DNA of 64,000 nt. It comes from Bradyrhizobium iriomotense (lineage in GTDB: Bacteria; Pseudomonadota; Alphaproteobacteria; Rhizobiales; Xanthobacteraceae). Positions 27,804-37,276 of this stretch are shown here, piece after piece; positions within the stretch are counted from its first letter, which is position 1; each line of letters begins with the position of its first letter. The notes under the pieces are model-generated. The model had not been told where the DNA came from. It did not search any database and was given only the letters and a program-made list of their open reading frames with translations. The translations under genes and the position numbers were made by a program. The DNA is taken from NCBI RefSeq assembly GCF_030160715.1, contig NZ_BSOW01000028.1:62001-126000 (forward strand), written 5' to 3'.

Positions 27804-28193
27804 AAAAACTCCCTTCCGGAAAGCTCGGAAAGACACCGGGAAGAGAACCTTCCACTGGCGAGCACGGGAGTTGATGAATCGCTACTAGGCGATTGCGACG
27901 GCCTTTGGCCGCAAGGCTTGGACATCGAGGGTTATCGTTTTCACGACAACCGACCGCCGCCTCCCGGCCCATAGGGTCGAAAGGCAGCGTTTGAGACGGC
28001 AAACGCCGTTACCGCTAGTAGAGAGGTCATCACACCCCGAAGGCAGGCTTTCTCTGCCCTCACCTCGACACTGCCATGGCGGTTGGGTGGGTCAATGAAG
28101 TTCTGCTTGTGCCTGTGGCACCGCGCCTTTCGACGTAGCTCTGTCCAACAAGGCGAATCAAAACCGGTTCAGACGACGATACTCAAACGCTTT
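27804..28193. other. Intergenic region before the fibre operon
   Basis: About 390 bases between the start of the fibre operon and the end of the HNH gene. It must contain the operon promoter, but I see no confident promoter pair, repeat or terminator in it. Confidence 0.3.
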
Positions 28194-29159
28194 CTATGCG
28201 CGTTTGCGACGAGCGCGTTGACTGGCAATCAGAGCCTTCAGCTCCTTGAGCGTTAGCGGGATTTCGCGCCGATGGACAATGCGGTGGCAATTGGCGCAGA
28301 GAACATCAACGTCATCGACGGTCGAGACACGGACCTCGCCGGCGGCGATCGGTCGTTTGTGATGGACCTCGATGTAGTCCCTGCCGATATCTCCGTAGAA
28401 GTCCGCAAAATTGAAGCCGCATCCCTGGCAGGTGGTGCCGTGATGACGCTTTGCCGCCTTCACCAGCCCTGCATTGCGCGCGAAGTACGACGCTTCACGC
28501 GATGCGAGTTGGCCCTCCTGGAACGCCGCTTGATCGGTCTCGCCGGTACCGTTAGGCAGTGCGCCTCTCCGGACCAGATCGAAGTTCTCCAGAAACCGCT
28601 CATAGTTCGGATTGCCGGAGGGATAGAAGATGTTGCGCTGACCAATGAACCCTTGATCAATCCGCCGGGTCTTTCTGGGCACTTCGAGATCGCGCTCTGT
28701 GGCCGGAACGAGATGAGCGTCAATGGTCGAGGCCTGGAAATAGTATTCCCAATCGCCGCGAATTGAGCCCTTCTTCGGCATTTGCAACTCGCGAAAGACG
28801 GTCGCGTTCTCGTACCAGCCGACGACTTTCAGCTTCATGCTGCGCTCGTCCACGGCGCAGAATACGATCATGACTCCATCGATGGAATCATCGGCCGGAC
28901 TTGCGCCCAGATTTTCAAGCTTGACGTTCTGGCTTCGGTTCTCGACGAAGCCGTACACCGAGCCTTTCTCGTCGGCAAAGTTGAGCTGCTCGACGGCAAG
29001 CTTGTGCGTCGCCGGGTAGCTCATGTTACCCGCGAAGATCTCCTCTTTTTTCGATTTGTACTCTTCGGCCCTAACGAGCCTGCACAGCATTATCTTTTGG
29101 GGCATATCTACGAATATCCGGCAATCAACAAACTTGAGAAGGTCTTCACGAGATCGCAA
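28194..29159 (-). CDS. HNH endonuclease with large N-terminal domain
   Basis: A 321-residue protein. The last 90 residues form an HNH nuclease: CQGCGFNF (about 243-250), YIEVHHKRPI (about 260-269) and LCANCHRIVHRR (about 287-298), with two Cys pairs for a structural zinc. The first 230 residues are an alpha/beta domain without a name I know, likely for target recognition. An in-frame TAG lies immediately before the TTG used as the start, so the protein begins there or at the ATG 18 codons on. Such stand-alone HNH proteins often act as modification-dependent or defence nucleases. Confidence 0.8.
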   Translation of the reverse strand: MRSREDLLKFVDCRIFVDMPQKIMLCRLVRAEEYKSKKEEIFAGNMSYPATHKLAVEQLNFADEKGSVYGFVENRSQNVKLENLGASPADDSIDGVMIVFCAVDERSMKLKVVGWYENATVFRELQMPKKGSIRGDWEYYFQASTIDAHLVPATERDLEVPRKTRRIDQGFIGQRNIFYPSGNPNYERFLENFDLVRRGALPNGTGETDQAAFQEGQLASREASYFARNAGLVKAAKRHHGTTCQGCGFNFADFYGDIGRDYIEVHHKRPIAAGEVRVSTVDDVDVLCANCHRIVHRREIPLTLKELKALIASQRARRKRA

Positions 29160-29304
29160 CTACAACGTTTGATGGACTTTACCTACACGACGCGTGCATG
29201 TATGTCACCCCGCGCCGTACCGTGGCAACCGATGCTACGTGATTTGATGCAGCGCGGGACGAAGCCATCTATGTTGGTAATGCATTCTGTGGGAGGGTGA
29301 GCGT

Positions 29305-30129
29305 GTGACCGAGCCAAGTGCCAGGATTCATGTTCAAGGCCACGTTGACGACCTCTACGCGCTGAGCTTGCTCTTTCCCGAAGGCGCCTATCCAGACCTT
29401 CATGTTGTCACGGCAATCAAGGGCATCAAGGACGGTCTGCTTGATCGCGTTCAGGACGCGGATCATAAGGAGACGTATATCGCGGGACCGGGATGCCTGC
29501 CGATCATCGAAGCGCCATTTTTGGAGAGGCCCTGGATCGCGCGGGAGATTATCGCGCCTCTCAATGGCTACGCCACACTCGCGGACAGTAACTTCAAGCC
29601 CGTCGTGCCCGTCTCTGCGTCATGGGAGGCGAAGGGCGGTTCCGGCCAAGCGGTGTTTGGCTCGACCATCCCGAACCGCCCCACCCGCCTGATTGCCACA
29701 AACCGGCACCCGACGCTCAAAGAGCTGCTCCCGAACCGCGTCGCGTTCATGAGCGAGAATCCGCTGGCTGCTTACGCGGCTTCTGTCCTTGCAGGACAGC
29801 CCTCCTGGGCCGACTACTATCGCCTGCTCGAAGACATTGCGGGACATCGCGGAACAACGCTCGATAAGCTGCCGGAAGCAGGTTTGGCGAAGCGGCAGCC
29901 GCATAACGCTTTCAAGAATGCCGCCAACAACCGTGCGTTCGGCCGCCATGGTGCGTCAAAACGCGATACAACCCTCTCGCAGGACACGCTTATGAATCTG
30001 CTCGAAGCTCGCGAGTTCGTACGAACTGTGGTCAGCACATGGCTAGATCTCGAGTGCGGCGGCTGCATGCCCCGCGATCGTGTTGATGGCGGCCCGCTAC
30101 GTTTCGGGCTCGACGATCCTCGCCCTTAG
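29305..30129 (+). CDS. Hypothetical protein (274 aa)
   Basis: A soluble 274-residue protein starting at GTG with GGGAGGGTG upstream. The N-terminus (about 1-60) alternates strands and helices; the C-terminal 100 residues are helical (LMNLLEAREFVRTVVSTWLD). HNAFKNAANNRAFG near residue 198 is a basic Asn-rich patch. I recognise no family. It is divergent from the HNH nuclease and convergent with a DUF3800-like gene. Confidence 0.6.
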   Translation: MTEPSARIHVQGHVDDLYALSLLFPEGAYPDLHVVTAIKGIKDGLLDRVQDADHKETYIAGPGCLPIIEAPFLERPWIAREIIAPLNGYATLADSNFKPVVPVSASWEAKGGSGQAVFGSTIPNRPTRLIATNRHPTLKELLPNRVAFMSENPLAAYAASVLAGQPSWADYYRLLEDIAGHRGTTLDKLPEAGLAKRQPHNAFKNAANNRAFGRHGASKRDTTLSQDTLMNLLEAREFVRTVVSTWLDLECGGCMPRDRVDGGPLRFGLDDPRP

Positions 30130-30194
30130 GTGCGTCTATCTAATATCAGCCTGTAGCCACGGTCCGCGACCGTGGAGGCTCGGCTTCTCGTGGC

Positions 30195-30908
30195 CTAAGC
30201 CTCTCCGATTGCCGGCCTGTTCTGCACAACAGACGACACTTCCATAAAGCTGACCAGCTTTGTATCGATGCCGTGGAAGACAGCGGCGAAGTCCGGGACG
30301 AACGTGCCCCGCTTGGTGAGATTGTGACGTGCCTGCCGCCCGATCGCGTGCATGATGAAATCGGCGACTTCCAGGCCGGGTTCGCCTTCCTGCTTTCGCA
30401 TAAAATAGCACTCGACCGGCAGTGGCTTCCCGTTTTCCTCGATCGAGAAGTCCTGAAAGGCCTTCTCGATCAGGGGGTCTGCACGTTCCGACGATTCGAA
30501 AATCACCGCGACGGAACCAAAGCGGGTCCACCTCGCGATGTCGATAATGCGTTGCCTAAGTACCAAAGCAATGGTTAGCAGAGGGCCAAGATTGCCGTCA
30601 AACGCGGTATCGACAGACACGATAGCGCCAAACCGTGCAAAGCGGCCCTGACGAAAGAACGCGGCAGCCGCGAGAATCTGCTCGCGGGTCGCGCTCCGGC
30701 CAAAGTCGCTGGCATGAAGCGGCGTGTCCGGCGAACCCGTCGCTTGCCGCCTTACCTGACGCCACGGCGTCCGAACGATAGCATCAAGATCTTGCGCGAG
30801 TACGGCGCAGCCGCCAAGCCCATAGACCGGCTGATCCGGGACAAGGGCTTCGTGACCGGTATCGTCGGCAAACACAGCCAGACAGTCATTCGGAAGCTTC
30901 AGCTCCAT
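30195..30908 (-). CDS. DUF3800-like protein
   Basis: A 237-residue protein resembling DUF3800, which has an RNase H-like fold. The N-terminal VFADDTGHE supplies an Asp pair on the first strand, LHASDFG follows in the middle, and the C-terminal LEVADFIMHAIGRQ matches the end of the domain where another acidic residue sits. Start at 30908 chosen for GGGAGAG eight bases upstream; longer starts exist up to 31022. DUF3800 proteins are frequent on phages and islands and may be nucleases; activity is not shown here. Confidence 0.65.
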   Translation of the reverse strand: MELKLPNDCLAVFADDTGHEALVPDQPVYGLGGCAVLAQDLDAIVRTPWRQVRRQATGSPDTPLHASDFGRSATREQILAAAAFFRQGRFARFGAIVSVDTAFDGNLGPLLTIALVLRQRIIDIARWTRFGSVAVIFESSERADPLIEKAFQDFSIEENGKPLPVECYFMRKQEGEPGLEVADFIMHAIGRQARHNLTKRGTFVPDFAAVFHGIDTKLVSFMEVSSVVQNRPAIGEA

Positions 30909-31085
30909 TGGCGCAATCTCTCCCATGACTCCGTGGGCAACCGAATCTGGCGATGCGCACAGCGCTTTGCAAGGTGTTCGCTGCGACAGGTTCGTTTGAC
31001 GCGTTCGCCGGTCCCCCATCACGTCGCACCAATCGCATCCTTCGCCGGCCTTATCGCACCGCGCGTCGGCTCATGGATGCAAGTG

Positions 31086-31190
31086 CTCCCGCCTACGCCA
31101 AAGCTTCGGCGGGCCGAGACGCACTCCTTCACTGCGTTCCGGTCTGACGATGCATCCGCCTCCTCCGGCGCAACGGCCTCCTCGAAGGCC
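31086..31190. repeat. REP-like interspersed repeat
   Basis: Contains CTACGCCAAAGCTTCGGCGG at 31090-31109 and a second palindromic part around CCTCCTCCGGCG. A related copy lies near 14018-14046 on the opposite strand. Confidence 0.45.
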
Positions 31191-31222
31191 GCGATTGGCG
31201 CGGTCCAGCGATGGAGGAAGAA

Positions 31223-31402
31223 ATGCAGCCATGGACGATCGACGAACTGATGCACCTGACGCGGGACGAGCTTTGCGCCCTCTCAGCGAATCTTGAATGG
31301 TCGCTTGCAGCATTCGAGGCCGGTACGGCGGTGCGGCTCAGGGTACTCGCCAATCTCGACAACATCCGCCGCACCATGACCCGGCGCGGGCTTCACTTCT
31401 GA
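31223..31402 (+). CDS. Small hypothetical protein (59 aa)
   Basis: Start chosen at the ATG preceded by GGAGGAAG five bases upstream. The peptide is two helices with a conserved-looking LTRDELCALSANLEWSLAAF. It resembles small helical proteins common in these genomes, but no function is known. Confidence 0.5.
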   Translation: MQPWTIDELMHLTRDELCALSANLEWSLAAFEAGTAVRLRVLANLDNIRRTMTRRGLHF

Positions 31403-31415
31403 TCGGACGTCAAAG

Positions 31416-31447
31416 AAAAACCCCTGCCGGGTATCTTCCGACAGGGG
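31416..31447 (-). terminator. Intrinsic terminator on the minus strand
   Basis: Ten-base arms CCCCTGCCGG and CCGACAGGGG around a seven-base loop with one mismatch, followed on the minus strand by TTTTT. It lies 35 bases beyond the stop of the 158-residue minus-strand gene. Confidence 0.75.
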
Positions 31448-31481
31448 TTCGAACATTGCGTCTTTCGACGACCGGTGGACG

Positions 31482-31958
31482 CTAGGTGTTGAATCCTTCC
31501 ATCCTGCGCGATCCATTGCGACCCCGTGGAGGCCGCTTCGCCGAACGCTTGACCGTCGGAACGGTCTCGACCTTGGTCTTCAGGAGCTCGGCGATAACCG
31601 TTTCGGGTGCTGTCAGCAGAAGCTTACTCTGCTCCTTACCCGCGAAGTCGCGCCACTTGAGCCGGGTCTTATAAGGCTTCGCGGGATTGAAGCCTTCGGT
31701 CGGCTCAAAGGTCTCGACCCGGAAAACGATCGCCGGGTTCACCGCCACCGTATCCTCCGTAAAGAGGTGGAGTCCGTGTTCGGTCGCAAACTCCTGTGGC
31801 GGCTGTTCGGTGAGAACGATATCGCGGTTGAGCATGATCAGCCGCGACTTGAATTCCTTCTCGGGCTTGAACTCCGGGTTGGCTGCCGGGTCGAAGGGTT
31901 CGACACACGCGACCTGTTCGAGGGGCACGAGTCTTTTTCCGATGGTGAGGACTTTCAT
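31482..31958 (-). CDS. Hypothetical protein (158 aa)
   Basis: Start set by AAAGGAGATCTCC directly upstream of the ATG. Residues 1-110 are beta-rich with repeated charged loops (FDPAANPEFKPEKEFKSRL), and the last 25 residues are a basic tail (KRSAKRPPRGRNGSRR) that could bind nucleic acid. No family is recognised. It is a single-gene unit ended by a good terminator. Confidence 0.6.
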   Translation of the reverse strand: MKVLTIGKRLVPLEQVACVEPFDPAANPEFKPEKEFKSRLIMLNRDIVLTEQPPQEFATEHGLHLFTEDTVAVNPAIVFRVETFEPTEGFNPAKPYKTRLKWRDFAGKEQSKLLLTAPETVIAELLKTKVETVPTVKRSAKRPPRGRNGSRRMEGFNT

Positions 31959-32421
31959 GGAGATCTCCTTTCTTGGTTGAGGAGATTCCGGTGTAGCGAA
32001 AATAGTCCGCTTTCTTGATCGAAAGGATTGTGAATCGGCCTGAAAAGATTTTGAATCTTTGGTGATCCTGCGCCGAACGGCGTCCGATCTCGCGAATGAT
32101 CGCTGCCTCGAAGGCAAAACGCGATTTCACGGCAAAGCGAACGAACGACCAACACGCACACGCGGGTGTGCATATCGTAAAGGTTGTGAACCTCTTGCAA
32201 CGCAGCAATTTTATCTTTGACTTCCGACCTACCAAAAAAAGACAATGAGCCTGTTCCCTTGGCCCGTTTGTCCAAACGTAGAGCGGGTCAGGATAGTGGC
32301 GTTACCCGTTTTTGGCAGGCCGAATAAGGCGGCCAAAACAGCGAGGTTCAAACTCCACCTATTCGCTCGGGAATGTCCTTTGCAGCCGCCGGGGACCGAT
32401 CAACAAACATAGGGAGGATAC

Positions 32422-32781
32422 ATGGAGCCGAACGCCGCCAGCTCAGGTCAATTCGCTGACGACATATTGGAAGGTGCTGCGGCAATCGCAGAATACCTGT
32501 TTGGATCACGGGACCTTCGGTGCAAGGTCTATCACCTGGTCAAGAACTCGCGATTGCCCGTCTTCAGGTTCGGGTCCATGCTCTGTGCGCGCAAGTCCGT
32601 GCTGGTCGGCTACATCAAGGGACAGGAGAAGCAGCCCGTCCGACTGCTTCAACTTCAGGCGCAGATCGCGGCATTGTCCGGGACTATCCATCAGCTTGAG
32701 CAAGCCGGTTTCGATACAACCAAGCCGCAGCTCCTCATCGCGAAACGTCAAGCCGAATTGAAGGATCTGTCGGGCCGCTAA
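32422..32781 (+). CDS. Excisionase-like winged-helix protein, paralogue 2
   Basis: A 119-residue DNA-binding protein with a MerR/Xis-like winged helix (about 15-65: GAAAIAEYLFGSRDL, then VFRFGSMLCARKSVL) and a C-terminal coiled helix (LQAQIAALSGTIHQLEQAGF). ATAGGGAGGATAC before the ATG is a strong ribosome binding site. It is the best preserved of three related copies in the window. Likely a small regulator or directionality factor. Its stop codon overlaps the stop of the convergent 888-residue gene by four bases. Confidence 0.72.
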   Translation: MEPNAASSGQFADDILEGAAAIAEYLFGSRDLRCKVYHLVKNSRLPVFRFGSMLCARKSVLVGYIKGQEKQPVRLLQLQAQIAALSGTIHQLEQAGFDTTKPQLLIAKRQAELKDLSGR

Positions 32782-35444
32782 AGCGTCATGGCTTGCATCT
32801 TCAGCTTTTGAAAGGCTTTGGTTTCCATAAGGCCGGGCGCGGTTTGCTCCAATTTCTCCAGAGCCTTGTTCATACCGTACAGGCTTTGATTGGCGGCATC
32901 GCCGGCAACCGCGCTCAGCAGATTAAGCATCTGCTCGGGCGCGACCTTGTAGATTTCAGGATCGGCTTCGGAGATGGAGAAGACGCTCGAATGCGCCCGC
33001 GCCTCTTCGGGACGTATAAACGGGATGACGATCGGCGCGGCTTCACCGAAGGCGTCGCCGGTTGCTAGAAGTAGCTGAACCAACTTGAACGTAGTCCGCG
33101 GCGACTGTAGTTCCGCGTCGAGTGGCCAGGCGCGTTCGAAGACCGGACCGATGATCTCTCGCCAGACCGATATTTTCTCGGCTGGTTGCGCGGCCTCCAT
33201 TTCGACAGCCAATTGATGCGCAAACGACCACCGCCCCTCGTTGCCCGTCGCTCGCAAGACGGAACGCACTTCGGTAGTCGTCAACGGATATTCGGCCTTC
33301 TTAGCCTGATTAACAACCAGTATGATGGCGAGCCAGTCGGAGAAAGCCCGATTGTCCTCTCTGCCCATCTCTTGCCGCGAAAAGAGTTCGAGAAAGGGCT
33401 TCTTGGTGAGGGAGAATAGCCGGGCGGAGCCAATATGATTGGCATACTTGCGAGCGGACCACATCGCGACGGCATCCGGCGAAGTCCACTCATAGGATGG
33501 GAGGATGTTGGCTTCCGTCCATGCCGGTGCCCGCTCGAATAGAAATGCGACCGCAGCGGAAAAGCGCACGCGCGCGAGAAGGGCAAAGAAATCGTTCCCG
33601 CTCAGCAGCCTGACGTAACGACCGCGCAGCGCCTTTCCGAGTTCGACTTGTCCCCTCGACTTTGGCGTTTTCTTCAAGAGCACCGATGCCAGGTTGCCGG
33701 CCGGATCGTTTAATGCTGCCGTGAAAATATCGCCGTCCGGCTTTTCCGAAGGCCGCGGAGCCCGGCGTTCGATGAGGTCCCACAGCTTCCACAGGACCGC
33801 AGATTTCAGCTTGTCCGAGACCTGGTCCATCCAGAAGGCAGCACCATTGGCCGTTTCAGCGAATGGCGAATCTTCTGGCCATGCGGCAAGCAAGCTTGCC
33901 ATTCGGTTCAAAAGCGCGACATCGGAAATCTTGTTTGCCGCCCACAGGAGGGGCCGCCAGACCCATTCCTGCCAACGATCGGGGTCAGAAGCGGCCTCGA
34001 TGCCTAGAAACGCCTCATCCGGTTGAGCTTGGCAAAAGCTCTGCCAGGCATCACCATCCATGAAGTCGGCCTCGGCCGCCGCCTTCTTGGCGGCGGCGAC
34101 CAACTCGCTGCTTGGCACCCCTTGAAGCTTCTCCTTCTTCCCCTCAAGGCTACGTCCTTCCCCATGCCAAATGGCAAAGCCGGCTCTCTCAGGATCATTG
34201 TCAATCCAGTTCGGACGCCTTTGCCGAATTTCCGTCAGCAGCTTCGCGGCCTCCGATCCCAACGGGACATTGCTGCCTTCCAGGTCGAGCAGGAGCGCAA
34301 AGCGGTGCCGGTCCATCGGCTCGGCCAAGTCTACGCCGTCCTTAAACCAATCGGCGGGGGGCCCTACGACAATGCGTCTCTCGATCGCACCGCGCTCCGC
34401 GTCTGAAAATTCCGGCCACCTTGAACGAATGAGCCGGTGCACTTCGACCTGCGAGTTTGTCAGAAAAAGTTCGCCCTGCGGTATCGCCAGCAAAACGTCG
34501 GCTGCCAGATCAGGCGAAACTCTTGAATCGCCCGCTGCATAAAGGGCTAGCCGATGAAGGAGGCGAAACGAACTCCGCTTCCACACGTCCAGAGTATGCA
34601 GAGCTTTGTCCAGGTCATTCTCGACAAGTCTCGACCAAAGCTCGGCAAGCACCCGAACAGTCGGAAGGAAACCCTCATGGTGAGCATTTTGCTGGTGTGC
34701 GGCCACCGAGGGAACGTCGATATCGGTAAGGCTGAGCCCAATGGCCCCCTCAACGCCGACCTCGGTTGCATCAGCGAGCGTGGCGCTGAGTGCAGTCGTT
34801 AGCCCATCAACCAGAAACGCCATTTCTTCGGCGCCCGCATTCTTCGGCCACGCCGCAATGAAGTCCTTTTCGGTGATGCCGTCCTCGACGCCGTATTTGA
34901 TGGACATGATATCCGTCGGCTTCTCAATCGACCGATCAGCATCTTCATACCATCCATAGCGTTTTTCGACGAAAAGCTTTGGTGTGAGCAGATGGATAAG
35001 CCGGGAGAGAACTTCTGCCGAGACGTCACCGTGCCTTAGCCGTGGCAGCAGTCCAAACCATTGGCCATAAGTTCTGCCCTGATGATCGTTCTCGATGTGC
35101 CTGATTATGAGCTGCCAGCACTTTACAAGGAGCGGATCAAGCTTGCCCCGCTGGGCCTCAAGCCGATACTTCAGAATACGGGCCGCTTCGGCATCAAAGA
35201 AACGGAGGTTGTTAACGACTTCGCGGACGGCCTCGATATCTGCGAAGTTTCGTTCGATCCATGCTGGCAAGACGGTGTCATTCTGGAAGACCTTCATCTC
35301 GGCCAGCAGCGGCAACCACGCGAGAGAGGGGTTGATCTCCGTCAGATTGGTGAGTGCGTCGTCACCAGTAAGAAAAAAACGCAGCCGGTCGCGCTCGAAT
35401 TCCGACACATCGGCTGGCGTTATCTTCTTAGTGGCTTCTACCAT
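32778..35444 (-). CDS. Large helical protein, C-terminal part of a split SIR2 defence protein
   Basis: An 888-residue, largely helical soluble protein with many Trp and Leu and no motif I can name. It lies in the same reading frame as the upstream SIR2 gene, separated only by TGA and four codons. Long SIR2 anti-phage proteins of the DSR type are single chains of about 1,200 residues with a SIR2 head and a helical C-terminal region of this size, so this looks like the sensor half of such a protein. It may be made by reinitiation at the ATG 12 bases after the stop, or may be orphaned by a nonsense mutation. Confidence 0.7.
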   Translation of the reverse strand: MVEATKKITPADVSEFERDRLRFFLTGDDALTNLTEINPSLAWLPLLAEMKVFQNDTVLPAWIERNFADIEAVREVVNNLRFFDAEAARILKYRLEAQRGKLDPLLVKCWQLIIRHIENDHQGRTYGQWFGLLPRLRHGDVSAEVLSRLIHLLTPKLFVEKRYGWYEDADRSIEKPTDIMSIKYGVEDGITEKDFIAAWPKNAGAEEMAFLVDGLTTALSATLADATEVGVEGAIGLSLTDIDVPSVAAHQQNAHHEGFLPTVRVLAELWSRLVENDLDKALHTLDVWKRSSFRLLHRLALYAAGDSRVSPDLAADVLLAIPQGELFLTNSQVEVHRLIRSRWPEFSDAERGAIERRIVVGPPADWFKDGVDLAEPMDRHRFALLLDLEGSNVPLGSEAAKLLTEIRQRRPNWIDNDPERAGFAIWHGEGRSLEGKKEKLQGVPSSELVAAAKKAAAEADFMDGDAWQSFCQAQPDEAFLGIEAASDPDRWQEWVWRPLLWAANKISDVALLNRMASLLAAWPEDSPFAETANGAAFWMDQVSDKLKSAVLWKLWDLIERRAPRPSEKPDGDIFTAALNDPAGNLASVLLKKTPKSRGQVELGKALRGRYVRLLSGNDFFALLARVRFSAAVAFLFERAPAWTEANILPSYEWTSPDAVAMWSARKYANHIGSARLFSLTKKPFLELFSRQEMGREDNRAFSDWLAIILVVNQAKKAEYPLTTTEVRSVLRATGNEGRWSFAHQLAVEMEAAQPAEKISVWREIIGPVFERAWPLDAELQSPRTTFKLVQLLLATGDAFGEAAPIVIPFIRPEEARAHSSVFSISEADPEIYKVAPEQMLNLLSAVAGDAANQSLYGMNKALEKLEQTAPGLMETKAFQKLKMQAMTL

Positions 35445-35456
35445 CGGGATGGACGC

Positions 35457-36374
35457 TCACGATTTAGGTCGAAGAATTTCTTCAAGGCCCTGCCGTTTGT
35501 ATGCAGCAGGATTCTTTGCATACCGAGCCCATTCTGCGAGTGTCGTATAGATATCCGGGTAATCGGCAAATTCGAGTGGCTTGATCCCCTTTGCATTCCA
35601 TAACGAGGCGGAGCCCGGAGAGCTTTTCTCAATCGCATATATGTCCTTGAGGTCGCGAAAACGATCCCGATCGGCATCCAGCGTTTCGAGCAAGAGTCGC
35701 AACGCCGCGTCTTCTGCGCGATAGCCGACCAGAATGAGTGTATTGAGACGCATCCGGTCTTCTATGTAGCGTGACGCCCATCCATCCCTGAGATAGGCAT
35801 CGCCAAAGTCGGCGCTCGTTAGGATCAGATCTGATTTCCTCAAGCTGAGGTTCGTATCCTCAAGCCTGCCGTGAAGGTGAAGTATGCCGAAATCATCGGC
35901 GCCGCCCGGACGCGGAATTGACTTGCCGGCATGGCTTTCAAATGAGAGCCCTTCCTCCTGCGCCGCGCGTTCAAACAAGGTGTCGAAATTCGTAGTCAGC
36001 AGGCGTGCCCGCCCGGAGCGATCTCGTGATAGTTGAAGCAGGGATTTATGGTGGACGAGATTGGCGCCATCCGGCGCCTTCAATATCCGCGTAACGGCGA
36101 CGCGAACGCGCGACTCAGTTCCGTGCAGCAGGGTGCGCTTCTCAAGAGAGCGAAGCACCCGGTCATACTCTTCCTTCTCATAAGCTATCGTTTCCGCAGG
36201 CTCATGTGCTCGGCTCTCACCAATCGCCGCATAGACGTCGTCGGTCAGCTTCTTAAAAGTTGGTAGTCCGACTCCAAAGGAGACACCCGCTCCACATAGA
36301 AAGATGACGTCACCATCGCTTACCGATCGAATGAGATCGTGCGGAATATCAGCGCTGTTCGGGAGAAACTTCAT
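35457..36374 (-). CDS. SIR2-family NADase-like domain protein
   Basis: A 305-residue SIR2 domain protein of the type that depletes NAD+ when phage infection is sensed. Motifs: FLCGAGVSFGVGLPTF (about 25-40, NAD binding), LLTTNFDTLFERAA (about 134-147), LHLHGR (about 171-176, with the catalytic His) and ILVGYRAEDAALRLLL (about 229-244). ATG at 36374 follows the upstream gene by 26 bases; a longer frame to 36470 would overlap that gene. The chain ends at a TGA in frame with the large downstream protein. It is probably the effector of the operon. Confidence 0.82.
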   Translation of the reverse strand: MKFLPNSADIPHDLIRSVSDGDVIFLCGAGVSFGVGLPTFKKLTDDVYAAIGESRAHEPAETIAYEKEEYDRVLRSLEKRTLLHGTESRVRVAVTRILKAPDGANLVHHKSLLQLSRDRSGRARLLTTNFDTLFERAAQEEGLSFESHAGKSIPRPGGADDFGILHLHGRLEDTNLSLRKSDLILTSADFGDAYLRDGWASRYIEDRMRLNTLILVGYRAEDAALRLLLETLDADRDRFRDLKDIYAIEKSSPGSASLWNAKGIKPLEFADYPDIYTTLAEWARYAKNPAAYKRQGLEEILRPKS

Positions 36375-36400
36375 TTCGAGTATTCTGAGCGACGCCTCAG

Positions 36401-37276
36401 TTATTCTGCTAGACGCAAGCCCATGGCGCGCAGCCAGGCATCGACTTGTCCAAAGGCGTCCTGCTGCCATTGCTCGGGAGTACGATCGCCCATGATCCGG
36501 GTGTCTTCAACAAATTGACGCACGCATGTCGGACCGAAGCCTTCGAGCGCGTCGAATTTCTCGGCAATATAGTTGTAGCCCTTGAGCGCGCTCGCCTCAC
36601 CTTCGAGCTCATGGCATGCCGCGGCCAACGCCTCGACGCCATCTGGATAGTTTCGAATGCAGTAGTAGATGTCGTAAGCATCTTTCTGCTTAAGACGTCC
36701 ATTCAAGGCATGTCCTTTCATGGCGAGCAGGGCCGGAATCGAGCAGACGGCGATTTCGACCTTGTTCGTGCCGCCTTGAGGCATCGGACCGTCGATGGCG
36801 ACGTACTGAAAGAAGCGAACGGCGAGATCCGCGCCATCGGCTTTCTGAACGGCGAAGTTGGCTACCAGCGGCGGATTGTTTTTGACGATCGCAGCGTCAC
36901 GCGGCATCAAAAAATCGACGATGACGTCGATGGGAGGACCGCCGTCTTTCGATGGGACGCTGCGGACGAGCTGAAAACGCCGTAGCTGTGCGTTTTGCTT
37001 GTAGCCGTGCTCCATCAAGGCTTCGACGAGCGTTGCATATTCGCCGTCGCCAAGAGCTTCGGGGTCAAGGCTAAGATCGACATCGATTGATCCGACATGG
37101 CGCATCTCTTCGTTGTCGAGCAGCAGCCAAGGTACGGCCCCGCCAATCACAGCAAACTTTCCCTGGAAGCTGCCGAGAATTTGTCCGATCTCGATCAGAA
37201 CGCTCTTTACGGCAGCCGTGGTGCGGTCGTCGTAATCGGCGGCGGATTGCGGTTCTTGCGGGGTTACGCCTGCCAT
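36401..37276 (-). CDS. AbiEii-like nucleotidyltransferase
   Basis: A 291-residue minimal nucleotidyltransferase of the AbiEii/AbiGii toxin group. The fold signature is FAVIGGAVPWLLL followed by HVGSIDVDLSLD (about 40-72), where the Asp pair would bind metal, and a third acidic residue may lie in VDVIVDFLMP-like strand IDVIVDFL (about 115). Later KDAYDIYYCIRNYPDG is typical of the family. AbiEii toxins transfer nucleotides to tRNA ends. Its start overlaps the AbiEi-like gene by 13 bases, a toxin-antitoxin arrangement. The SIR2 gene follows 26 bases later on the same strand. Confidence 0.8.
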   Translation of the reverse strand: MAGVTPQEPQSAADYDDRTTAAVKSVLIEIGQILGSFQGKFAVIGGAVPWLLLDNEEMRHVGSIDVDLSLDPEALGDGEYATLVEALMEHGYKQNAQLRRFQLVRSVPSKDGGPPIDVIVDFLMPRDAAIVKNNPPLVANFAVQKADGADLAVRFFQYVAIDGPMPQGGTNKVEIAVCSIPALLAMKGHALNGRLKQKDAYDIYYCIRNYPDGVEALAAACHELEGEASALKGYNYIAEKFDALEGFGPTCVRQFVEDTRIMGDRTPEQWQQDAFGQVDAWLRAMGLRLAE

